Below are positions 36,890 through 44,832 of a DNA stretch of 64,000 bases, one piece after another; the first letter of the stretch is position 1, and each line of letters begins with the position of its first letter. The position numbers were made by a program, and so were the translations under genes. The notes beneath the pieces are model-generated. The model worked only from the letters and a program-made list of their open reading frames with translations. It searched no databases and was not told the DNA's origin. The stretch is from Tolypothrix sp. PCC 7910 (lineage in GTDB: Bacteria; Cyanobacteriota; Cyanobacteriia; Cyanobacteriales; Nostocaceae), in NCBI RefSeq assembly GCF_011769525.1, contig NZ_CP050440.1, forward strand, positions 6,697,501 through 6,761,500, in the 5' to 3' direction.

Positions 36890-37147
36890 ATGCCTCCTCG
36901 TTGGCCTACCAAACCCGATCGCAAAGACCCAGCCTACCGCAAAATTGATGACAGAATGAATTTCGCTGTTCACGTAGCGATCGCAGCTACGATTAATTCT
37001 GGGTTGTGGTTTGTCCACAATCTCAAAGCAACTAACTGGGAATGGCTGCCTTGGTTAACAGTCAGTTGGATTGTGGTATTGTCTGTGCATCTGCTTTATA
37101 TCAGTGCGATCGCTAACTATTCCGATACGCCACCAAAATCCACCTGA
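36890..37147 (+). CDS. 2TM-domain membrane protein
   Basis: The 85-residue protein has a basic N-terminus (PPRWPTKPDRKDPAYRKIDD), then two membrane helices (about 23-44 and 51-74) separated by a short turn with NLKATNWEWLPW, matching the small 2TM domain family (PF13239 type). The family is found in cyanobacteria alone or fused to regulators. Function unknown. It is monocistronic, with weak ribosome site. Confidence 0.75.
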   Translation: MPPRWPTKPDRKDPAYRKIDDRMNFAVHVAIAATINSGLWFVHNLKATNWEWLPWLTVSWIVVLSVHLLYISAIANYSDTPPKST

Positions 37148-37267
37148 AGATGGACTATCAATGCTGGGGCGATTGTAACCTGTGACTGTAGAGATAGCCT
37201 AGCCAATTGAGCGATAATGAGAAATAGCCTGAGAGTTAACGCTCTTTGTTGATATGGGGTGATTTTT

Positions 37268-37576
37268 ATGGCTAAGACTAACACCACAGAACTGCTAGAA
37301 GCCCTAGCAGCCGAAATAGGTGAAAATGTTTACATGGATATTGCTAAGTGGCATCTTTATTTATCGAATGCCAAACTGCATACCGTTGTTGCCGAACAGC
37401 TATATCCTTTAATTACTTCTAATAGTGTTAACGAAAACCGTGTGACAGCAGTATTAGAATCAATACCTGTCAAAATTGGTGGTGGTAGAAAGGAAATTCC
37501 CTTAATCGATTTACTCCCACTGCAATGCCAGGTTAACTTAGTAGATATTTTAGAGAAATATCAACGAGAAATCTAA
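37268..37576 (+). CDS. DUF3181 family protein
   Basis: This is a small soluble protein of 102 residues with NTTELLEALAAEIGENVYMD, KWHLYLSNAKLHTVVAEQLY and IPVKIGGGRKEIPLIDLLP, landmarks of DUF3181, a family restricted to cyanobacteria and of unknown role. The ATG at 37268 is chosen; the upstream GTG adds three residues not typical of the family. It is followed on the same strand by another small gene 102 bases later. Confidence 0.8.
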   Translation: MAKTNTTELLEALAAEIGENVYMDIAKWHLYLSNAKLHTVVAEQLYPLITSNSVNENRVTAVLESIPVKIGGGRKEIPLIDLLPLQCQVNLVDILEKYQREI

Positions 37577-37678
37577 CTTTTCTGGTGAGCAAAGTTATCA
37601 ATTATTCAACGCAAACATATTTGCGTTGAATCATAAGCCTGTGAAAAATTTCTTAGCAATTTATTGAGGTATATTTAT

Positions 37679-37891
37679 ATGCTTTTACAACTCAAAGATG
37701 GTGGCGATTTAGTAAAAATCGTTGATTTACAAGAATTAATTGATCCGAACAATGATACTGTTCATGCAAAAGAGCAAGAAGGTCAAGAAGAGCAAGAAAC
37801 GGATACCTTTAAAAAAGACGAACTAATTTTCCCCTCTGGAGAAAGTTTACCCCGCTGTTGGTTAGATGCTAGCTATAGAGATGCTAACTAA
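37679..37891 (+). CDS. Small conserved-type hypothetical protein
   Basis: The 70-residue protein reads LLQLKDGGDLVKIVDLQELI at the start and LIFPSGESLPRCWLDASYRD at the end, with an acidic Glu/Gln-rich linker between them. No catalytic motif or membrane segment is seen. A GAGGT ribosome site lies 9-10 bases before the ATG. Conserved-looking ends with a variable middle suggest a genuine gene. A strong hairpin follows 40 bases after the stop. Confidence 0.65.
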   Translation: MLLQLKDGGDLVKIVDLQELIDPNNDTVHAKEQEGQEEQETDTFKKDELIFPSGESLPRCWLDASYRDAN

Positions 37892-37932
37892 AGCTGTATT
37901 TGTAGTGGATTGACACTTACTTTAGTGAGATT

Positions 37933-37967
37933 TAGATACCCGACTTTTTCAAAAAGTCGGGTATCTA
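37933..37967. terminator. 17-bp perfect hairpin
   Basis: TAGATACCCGACTTTTT and AAAAAGTCGGGTATCTA form a perfect 17-bp inverted repeat with one central C. The A/T block at the loop side gives a symmetric bidirectional terminator. Because the arms are so perfect it may also be a dispersed palindrome of the genome. Confidence 0.7.
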
Positions 37968-38057
37968 GACAGCAATGTTTACTTAAGATAAGTGCTCTTC
38001 TGCTTAAGAGACGATACATAAATATGGACAGAAATTTAAATCAGGATTTATTACTGT

Positions 38058-38519
38058 TCATATACTAGTTGATGATGTAGCTTTTTCTGTTGCAGAACTA
38101 GACGAAAATGCTTTCGTTATCCAAGCAGTGAGAATATGAGACAGCACACCTAAAGGGCCAGCAAATAAACAAAGCGCTAGAGAATGAATTGTCCAGATTC
38201 CTGTTTTTTGCCCTTCCCAATATATCCAGCGTCCCACAAATAAATCCATTACCAAAAAGTGAATCCAACCTGTAGCAGCAGCTTTTTCATCGGCAAAAAA
38301 TCGTGCAATATCAGCTAATTGCGGGTTGGATAAAGCTTGAGCATTTTCTGGGGTAATGCTAGTGATAAATAAATATAAATATGCTCCTGCTAAAGGTAAA
38401 AATGGTAAATATGATTCCATAATTCGCCGTGTAACTTTCCAATTGGGTAGGAGAATCATCAATGCCCAAAAAGGCAAAACAAAAAGATTGGCGACATTAA
38501 ATAATTGCGTGATACTCAT
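38058..38519 (-). CDS. ABA4-like family membrane protein
   Basis: The 153-residue protein has four predicted membrane helices. The start MSITQLFNVANLFVLPFWAL, the loop ILLPNWKVTRRIMES and the segment WIHFLVMDLFVGRWIYWEG are characteristic of the ABA4-like (DUF4281) family, named after the plant plastid protein needed for neoxanthin formation. The cyanobacterial role is not established. The ATG at 38519 fits the family start; sixteen additional residues upstream are unlikely to be translated. Confidence 0.82.
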   Translation of the reverse strand: MSITQLFNVANLFVLPFWALMILLPNWKVTRRIMESYLPFLPLAGAYLYLFITSITPENAQALSNPQLADIARFFADEKAAATGWIHFLVMDLFVGRWIYWEGQKTGIWTIHSLALCLFAGPLGVLSHILTAWITKAFSSSSATEKATSSTSI

Positions 38520-38623
38520 CGGGAGAATTAAATGTGAATTATGTAGTGAGGTAAGAATCAACCTCACTATATAACAAAATGTAAATTGTCCAAAGTCCTG
38601 CTTCTATATAGTTGCGTCTACAA

Positions 38624-39451
38624 TTATTTGCGAGCGATCGCTATAATATGAGCACTCATACCCAATGTAGAAGGTTCAGCCTCTAACCAACGGATAGCTT
38701 GTAAAAGTTGTTGACGACGGCTTAAATCATGCCAATGTTCATCAAAGTTTTGTAATAGCCAACTAGGCCCTTCAATAGCTAAAGTGATTTCATAATCAAA
38801 ACCAGCTGCTTCTATTTCAGTTTGCAGTTCATCAGGATGATGTAAGAAAGCTGTGGTAAAGTAAGCAGGATGGTTATTTGGATTGCGATGTTGACCATCA
38901 ATCAAATCCTGTTGCACAATTTTGACAAATTCTGGATCTTGCAAATATCCCTGGAATAATCCATCTAAAGTAGAAGCAAAACGAGAAATTCCCGCCGCAA
39001 AAACAAATCCTCCGGGTTTTAAAATACGATAAGCTTCTTGCAAAGCTAATATCCGCTCTGTACGCTCGATTAAGTGATATAAAGGCCCAAGTAATAGCAC
39101 AGCATCAACACTGTTATCAGCCCGATTTAATTGCCTTGCATCCCCAACAGTTAAACTAGCTAAAGGATAATCGGGTTGCGCTGCTGCAAAGCGTTGTGCT
39201 TGCTCGATGTGCAAAGGAACCGCATCAATTAAATGTACTTCATAACCTTGTTGAGCCAGCCAATAAGAATAGACACCAGCACCACCGCCAACATCGAAAA
39301 TGACTGCGGGTGCAGGAGGTAGATAGCGGCTAATAATTTCTTGGGTACGAACAAATTCTAATAAACCTGTACCTTGTGATAAGCGTTCTTGCTCTTGACC
39401 AATCTCATAATGGCTTAACGCTTCATCAGAAAGCCGAGATGAATCTGACAT
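38624..39451 (-). CDS. Class I SAM-dependent methyltransferase
   Basis: The SAM-binding motif VIFDVGGGAGVYSYWLAQQG (about 50-69) is followed by the acidic loop VHLIDAVP, the motif GDARQLNRADNSVDAVLLLG and the post-motif RILKPGGFVFAAGIS. These give a complete Rossmann-type methyltransferase domain, closest in outline to UbiE/Methyltransf_11 proteins. The C-terminal part (about 180-275) is a lid that would decide substrate, which cannot be named. The gene lies alone, convergent to none and 170 bases before its neighbour. Confidence 0.87.
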   Translation of the reverse strand: MSDSSRLSDEALSHYEIGQEQERLSQGTGLLEFVRTQEIISRYLPPAPAVIFDVGGGAGVYSYWLAQQGYEVHLIDAVPLHIEQAQRFAAAQPDYPLASLTVGDARQLNRADNSVDAVLLLGPLYHLIERTERILALQEAYRILKPGGFVFAAGISRFASTLDGLFQGYLQDPEFVKIVQQDLIDGQHRNPNNHPAYFTTAFLHHPDELQTEIEAAGFDYEITLAIEGPSWLLQNFDEHWHDLSRRQQLLQAIRWLEAEPSTLGMSAHIIAIARK

Positions 39452-39589
39452 AAGATAAATTTTCTCAATTCAAGCCATCAATTATTTTCCCTTACTCTGC
39501 TGCTACATATTTTGAGTTAACTAAAAAGTAAATTCCTTATTAATTCACTCCCCTTCACCTTTTCCCTTTCCCCCTCTTTCCCCCAAGAA

Positions 39590-39991
39590 TTATCGCCCAT
39601 GATGAAACCAATACCATCCAGAACCGGGACGAGTTAGCCAAGAGTTGTCTAAATCGGAATTATTTACAGGAAAATCGAAAAATTGTGTATCTTCGGGAAT
39701 GCTAATTCTGACATTGCGACAACTCCCTTCAATTTCAATTGTTACTGTTTGCTCGCTTTGAGTTGGTCGCAAGAGAGTATCTCTAATAATACGTCGATTC
39801 CTCTCAGCGTCTTGTCTATAATTAGGAACACAGCGCACTCTTACCAAAGAGTTTTCATTGGGGTTATCCAAAATATAAGGCAGAATTTGTGAGTCTCGGA
39901 TTGTCGGAGTTTGAGCGCTGGCTAAAGATGATATGGACAACAGCAAAGTTGTACTTAAAGTAATAATTTTTGCTCCAGGCGGACTATTCAT
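39590..39991 (-). CDS. Exported hypothetical protein
   Basis: A signal peptide (core ITLSTTLLLSISSLASA, cleaved at about residue 26) precedes a mature protein of about 107 residues with two Cys (in VRCVPNYRQD and IEGSCRNV), which could form a disulphide in the periplasm. CAGGAG lies 6 bases before the ATG. I do not recognise the family. It is next to another exported protein on the same strand, 268 bases apart, with a dispersed repeat between them. Confidence 0.7.
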   Translation of the reverse strand: MNSPPGAKIITLSTTLLLSISSLASAQTPTIRDSQILPYILDNPNENSLVRVRCVPNYRQDAERNRRIIRDTLLRPTQSEQTVTIEIEGSCRNVRISIPEDTQFFDFPVNNSDLDNSWLTRPGSGWYWFHHGR

Positions 39992-40159
39992 AATTTCTCC
40001 TGAGAAGTTAATAAAGCAATTGCCAGGGCGCTAACCCTGGCGTAGAATCAATTCAAATCAAAATTACGAACTACGAATTGGTATTAGTAAGTCAGTAGAA
40101 ATAAACCAAACTATGTTAAGGAACGTAAATAGGCTTGAAATCCTTACCAATGACTAATG

Positions 40160-40259
40160 ACTAAGGACAAAGCGCAAAGTCTGAGCGGAGGTTTCCTCCG
40201 ATCAGAACTTTGTAAGAATGACAGCCTCAGCCAGTTATCTTTAATTTCGCCGACCTACT
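40160..40259 (-). repeat. Dispersed repeat, copy B (inverted, without insert)
   Basis: This is the reverse complement of 34285-34409 minus its 24-base insert. The outer end abuts the stop codon of the next gene (40260-40262), so the repeat was inserted at, or created, the very end of that coding sequence. Confidence 0.88.
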
Positions 40260-40907
40260 TTATTTGTTGTCTAACAGCTGATTTACCTGTTGTCCCCGGC
40301 GACCTGTTTTAATTTCATAACGGCGAGTCAGGTTGTCTTGGTAATTCATATCTCTAGCCGCAGCAGAGTTAACAAAAGCATCGCAATTCTTACCTTGCAC
40401 TACTGTGGAAGAACTGCTGGTATTTTCTTCATTGCGGTTATTGCGAATATCTTTAGAATCACTGTTATTTTGACTACCTTGGCTAGCACCGCTACCACTC
40501 ACGCCAATACCCAAAAAGCTAACACCACCGCCACCGCCATCATTGTGACTGCGAGAAGAACTAGAACGAGTGCTGCTAGAGTTTGCGATCGCAACTTTGC
40601 TAGCACTGCTGCGAGTGTTGTTTCCCAAACCCACATCACTACACAAAGCACGGGGGTCATTTGCTAAAGTTTTTGGGTCAACCCAAGATTGATGATCGCC
40701 CAATCCTTGAATTTCACTATTTCCAACTGGATTGCTAGGTGCAGAATTGTTAGGAGTACCATTACCAACACTTACTCCAGGAGTGAGAACACCAGGTTTA
40801 AAAATACCAGATGGCTGTGCATCAAAAGGCCCGGCGAAAGCTGGTAGTGTAGCGGTCAAAAGTGCGGTAGCTGTTAGCAAAGAACCAGTCAAGTTACGGA
40901 ATTTCAT
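40260..40907 (-). CDS. Exported Ser/Asn-rich low-complexity protein
   Basis: A signal peptide (NLTGSLLTATALLTATLPAFA, end near residue 26) leads to a Pro/Gly-rich stretch, then a low-complexity region full of Ser, Asn and Gly (GGGGGVSFLGIGVSGSGASQ and similar), and a more ordered end with KNCDAFVNSAAARDM and a basic segment TRRYEIKTGRRGQQ. Two cysteines are present. No family is recognised. The ATG at 40907 is preferred because AGGAG lies seven bases upstream; the ATG at 40913 overlaps that site. The stop codon touches dispersed repeat copy B. Confidence 0.65.
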   Translation of the reverse strand: MKFRNLTGSLLTATALLTATLPAFAGPFDAQPSGIFKPGVLTPGVSVGNGTPNNSAPSNPVGNSEIQGLGDHQSWVDPKTLANDPRALCSDVGLGNNTRSSASKVAIANSSSTRSSSSRSHNDGGGGGVSFLGIGVSGSGASQGSQNNSDSKDIRNNRNEENTSSSSTVVQGKNCDAFVNSAAARDMNYQDNLTRRYEIKTGRRGQQVNQLLDNK

Positions 40908-41193
40908 AGTCATTCTCCTAAAATTTTCAGTGCTTGTTTGTATTGGGCTTTAACCCCTTCACTTACTCAATAGGTTGACCTTGATTAGTTTATGCACCCT
41001 GTGGGGAAATTTTTTTGGGATTGGGGATTGGTGACTGGGGAACTCGGGGCCCCCTCTGGGGATAAGGGGTAATGGGGATTGGGGATTGGGGAGATGAGGT
41101 TGACAAACACCAATTACCAATTACCAAACCCAATTGATTAACTGCAAAAACTGGGATAAATAATGTGAGTAATCTTGATGTTTTTACTGAACT

Positions 41194-41778
41194 ATGCAGT
41201 ACCCTTTAGAACTTACCTTCAAATTCTGGGCTTTAGCGCCGCAAATATCGATTGTTGATAACCAAGGAAATTTGGTTTTCTACGTGAAGCAGAAACTCTT
41301 CAAGCTAAAGGAAGCAATTACCATCTTTGCTGATGTAGAACGCACGCGACCGCTTTACTACATTAAAGCTGACCGAATTATTGATTTTTCGGCACGTTAT
41401 AACTTTACAGATAGCAATGGTAGAGATATTGGCGCGGTAAAACGGCGGGGATTGCGATCGCTTTGGCGGGCACGTTATGACATATTTGATGGTGAGACTA
41501 GCAATCTCAACATTCAGGAGAAAAATCCCTGGATAAAGGTTGCAGATGCGCTATTCGCAGAAATTCCGATTGTGGGGATGTTTACGGGTTATGTATTTAA
41601 CCCTGTCTATTTAGTGAGTCGGGCGGATGGTACAGTTGTGATGCGTTTAGAGAAAATCCCGTCTTTCCTCTCCCGCAAATTTACCATTAAAGCTGTCGAT
41701 CAAATGAGCGATCGCGAAGAAGAACAAGTTTTGCTAAGTTTAATGATGATGCTGCTACTAGAACGTAACCGCGGCTAA
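41194..41778 (+). CDS. LURP-one/Tubby C-terminal-like protein
   Basis: The 194-residue protein opens PLELTFKFWALAPQISIVDN, followed by GNLVFYVKQKLFKLKEAI, then RPLYYIKADRI and GRDIGAVKRRGLRSLWRARY, and closes with a helix. This order of strands (a core with DxxGNxxxxxKQK-L) is typical of the LURP-one-related family, a Tubby-like 12-stranded barrel shared with phospholipid scramblases. The bacterial function is unknown. The gene is transcribed alone. Confidence 0.75.
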   Translation: MQYPLELTFKFWALAPQISIVDNQGNLVFYVKQKLFKLKEAITIFADVERTRPLYYIKADRIIDFSARYNFTDSNGRDIGAVKRRGLRSLWRARYDIFDGETSNLNIQEKNPWIKVADALFAEIPIVGMFTGYVFNPVYLVSRADGTVVMRLEKIPSFLSRKFTIKAVDQMSDREEEQVLLSLMMMLLLERNRG

Positions 41779-42010
41779 ATGATTTATTAAAGAAAGATGG
41801 TGCGTTACGGCTAATTCTCACTCTCTTACAGTTCCAAAATTTTTACACAGCCGGAACACACCCTACTGGACTGAATTCAAAGTGCTGAGTTCTTAGTTGG
41901 AGAGACGCGATTAATCGCGTTTGTACAAGAGTAAAAATCCCATTCCAACTTTCATGATTGGCGGTAAAATTTTTTCATTGAGATTGCTTCCTCATCCTCT
42001 CACTACCAAA

Positions 42011-43087
42011 TTAGTACCCATCCACTGACCAATGTGGAGGATCATTACTCAATTTATATACTCCGTAGCTACTCCCTACTGTCCATAAATTTCTGTTGAG
42101 GGCTGCATTTGCTGGGTCGCCAATAGTGACAGTTTTTCCATTAGCATCTTTAATATTAATCTTGCCATTCCAGGTAACATTCCAATCAATCGCCAACCTT
42201 TGAATATGGCGAGAATTTAAGGAAACAGGATTACCACCCACTCCATAAGCATCTACCATCTCTTTAGCGGCTTGTAGAGAGCCAGCATTAGTATAATGCT
42301 CCCATTCAATATTGACTCCAGCCATTGATGGAACATATTTAGCAGCAATATCTTGCCTATCAATTCTGGCTGCATAATGCATTAAATAAGCACGTTCTTT
42401 GGGGCGATGGGTAGCGGTAACAATTACTTGACATCCTGCATCAATCAGCGCTTTTTGAAATGCTTCTACTCGTTGGCGAAATGGTGAAGCTAAATCAGCA
42501 ATCAATTTGCTAGTAGGAAAACTGTCAATCCAATGGGCCCCACTTAGCGTAAATCTCTGGATTTTGGCATAGCCATTCAAAATATCTAAAGCTGGTGTTA
42601 AATCTTGTCCTAATTTTTGCTTAGTTGCATCACTTAAAGCTGCTTCTATTTCGCTACGCCAGCGTACATCTCTTTTTTTATATGCTTCTGCTAATCCTTT
42701 ATTACTGGTAATACCGAAGTCTCCATCTGCTTTTAAAGGTGGATTTAGTTGCCCAGTTTTATTGATAGAGGCTTGTAAATCTTTTACTTCTGCTTCCCCA
42801 AAATTCAAATAACTGAGTAATGTATTTGCTGCTAAGTTAAGTTTGAAAATCAACCCTTGATTTAATGCCTTAGCATAAGTCATATTGCCCACAACACCAT
42901 CAGCAGTTAAACCATTTCGCTGTTGATAGCTACGCGTTGCTTGGTCAGTCTGTTTACCAAAGTCACCATCAACCACACCTATTGGAAATTCAGCATCTTT
43001 AAGGAAGCTTTGCCAAGCAGTCACAACAGAATTATTTGAGCCGAGTTTTATGACTGGTAATTTCAGAACATTGACATTAAAAGCCAT
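42011..43087 (-). CDS. Peptidoglycan-binding M15-like peptidase, endolysin-like
   Basis: Residues about 10-72 form a PG_binding_1 domain (KLGSNNSVVTAWQSFLKDA, then GLTADGVVGNMTYAKAL). The C-terminal 200 residues resemble the D-Ala-D-Ala peptidase M15 or VanY fold, with VIVTATHRPKERAYLMHYA, the metal-binding His and Asp in SRHIQRLAIDWNV, and the second His in DPPHWSVDGY. The family cuts wall cross-links or stem peptides. There is no signal peptide, which is unusual for a wall hydrolase and is a feature of phage lysins. A second wall-lytic gene follows upstream on the same strand, 235 bases away; both lack export signals. Confidence 0.75.
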   Translation of the reverse strand: MAFNVNVLKLPVIKLGSNNSVVTAWQSFLKDAEFPIGVVDGDFGKQTDQATRSYQQRNGLTADGVVGNMTYAKALNQGLIFKLNLAANTLLSYLNFGEAEVKDLQASINKTGQLNPPLKADGDFGITSNKGLAEAYKKRDVRWRSEIEAALSDATKQKLGQDLTPALDILNGYAKIQRFTLSGAHWIDSFPTSKLIADLASPFRQRVEAFQKALIDAGCQVIVTATHRPKERAYLMHYAARIDRQDIAAKYVPSMAGVNIEWEHYTNAGSLQAAKEMVDAYGVGGNPVSLNSRHIQRLAIDWNVTWNGKINIKDANGKTVTIGDPANAALNRNLWTVGSSYGVYKLSNDPPHWSVDGY

Positions 43088-43322
43088 GATTTTCCCCTCA
43101 TTAAAAAATCATAGACTTCTTGTAGAAGTTAGGGAAAGTAAGAAGGGATATAATTTCTCTTTTTACTTGTTCTGACTGTTGTCAGTTACTTTTACAAGAA
43201 GTCTATTTTTTAGACGATATGAGCATAAAATACGAAAATTGCCAATCATCATAATTTAAGTATTTTTACATGATTGACAATCTCCTTGTGCCTAGGCTTG
43301 CTGAGTAATGAATTACTGATAA

Positions 43323-44264
43323 TTAACCAATTATTTTCTGCCAGCTAGCAGGGCCGATAATTCCATCAGCAACTAAATTATTTTGCTTTTGGAAATTTTT
43401 AACTATTGTCTCTGTTTGTGGCCCATAAACACCATCAACCTCAACACCTAAACGGTATTGTAAATACCTAATTACTGGGCCACCAGCATGATTGGGGCGA
43501 ATAATTCGTTTTGCTAATATGAGGTTTATGGCATCCCATGTAGCTTTATCAGCTGTTCCTGTTTCCGGAACTCCTGCAACTCTTTGAAATTTAGCGACTG
43601 CAGACCTTGTAGAATTACCTGATATGCCATCTTCTGTTAAAGGCTTACCATTTGTATCAGTTATTTTTAGCTGATTTAAAGTTTTTTGCAGCCTTAAAAC
43701 TGTGGTATCTACATTCATCGTCTCATCTGGTACAGGGTTGACAGGAGCAGTTGGTAATTTACCTGTTAACCCTTTAACAATCGCATTAGCCATCGCTTCT
43801 GGCTCAAAAAGATTCATATCTTTTTGAGAATCAACAAAGCAACCTTCGACAAGAATCGCAGGCATATTTGTATTTCTGAGGACATATAAGTGGGAACCAC
43901 TTTTAACCCCACGATTAAAAAATCCTAATTTGACAATTTCGTCTAATACAGGTTTAGCAATTTTTGTACTGCTGTCACTACCTGCAAATACTTCTGTACC
44001 ATTCGCTTGGCCGTTAAAGGAATTAAAGTGAATAGAGACATATATATCTACTCTAGAAGAATTTGCTGTAGCACATCTTCTTGATAGTGAGTCAGTTACT
44101 GAACTTGCTCTATCTGGTCTACAAACGACAACTTCATGCCCTAAAGCTTTCAGCTTGTTAATAACTCTATTGCCCACATCTAATGTTAAATTATCTTCAA
44201 ACTTTATACCTCTAGCTCCTGTATCTGGAGGGCAATTATGTCCGCTATCAATACCAAATTTCAT
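43323..44264 (-). CDS. N-acetylmuramoyl-L-alanine amidase (Amidase_3) with two peptidoglycan-binding domains
   Basis: The N-terminal catalytic domain (1-175) has all zinc ligands of the Amidase_3 family: His9 in FGIDSGHNCP, Glu in KFEDNLTLDV and His in YVSIHFNSF, plus catalytic Glu in AILVEGCFVDS. It cleaves the bond between muramic acid and L-Ala. Two PG_binding_1 domains follow (about 190-245 and 255-312, the second ending DGIIGPASWQKIIG). No signal peptide is present, and the domain layout resembles phage or prophage endolysins; no holin or phage gene is nearby. ATG is preceded by GAGGAG. Confidence 0.9.
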   Translation of the reverse strand: MKFGIDSGHNCPPDTGARGIKFEDNLTLDVGNRVINKLKALGHEVVVCRPDRASSVTDSLSRRCATANSSRVDIYVSIHFNSFNGQANGTEVFAGSDSSTKIAKPVLDEIVKLGFFNRGVKSGSHLYVLRNTNMPAILVEGCFVDSQKDMNLFEPEAMANAIVKGLTGKLPTAPVNPVPDETMNVDTTVLRLQKTLNQLKITDTNGKPLTEDGISGNSTRSAVAKFQRVAGVPETGTADKATWDAINLILAKRIIRPNHAGGPVIRYLQYRLGVEVDGVYGPQTETIVKNFQKQNNLVADGIIGPASWQKIIG

Positions 44265-44832
44265 GTTTTTCTCCTCTACTTATTTTTATCCTACTTTAAA
44301 TCGATTATCCTCGCTCAAGATAGAGTTTCTACTTTAAAAAAAGCTGAAAAAATTTTGCGGTAGCTAACTTTAAATTGCAGATGAAACCCTTTTTAATGCT
44401 TACTGAAGCTTAAATTTTTAACATCTTTCAATAACCCTCTTTTATTCTTTCATATAGAGAAAAATAGATTTGTCATCCTAAAACACGCCATAACTAGAAA
44501 AATTCTATAACATAAATGTTCCTAAAATGGCTCTCACGCAAGTCATAAAATAAATAGTAATAGCTGAAAGTAAACTCAATGCTTTCCACTACAACAACTT
44601 GAGAACAATAGATTCCAGGAATTTAACAAAACTTTTTTTCATGTAACATCTCGCTAAAGCAGAGGTTGCTACGATTTCACTTGAGAGTCGCTACTATGCA
44701 TTAGAGAGAATCAGAGGTAAGGGGCAATAAATAAATTACCCATCACCCGGTTCTCATAAGAATATTTACTGCTTTAATTAGCTTGTCCTGTATAGTCTGT
44801 CTTCAGTTTAGTACTTATCACAACAGACAGTT
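44265..44832. promoter_or_regulatory. Divergent intergenic region
   Basis: 568 bases between the amidase gene and the SGNH hydrolase gene. No open frame, RNA gene or repeat was recognised. Confidence 0.35.
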
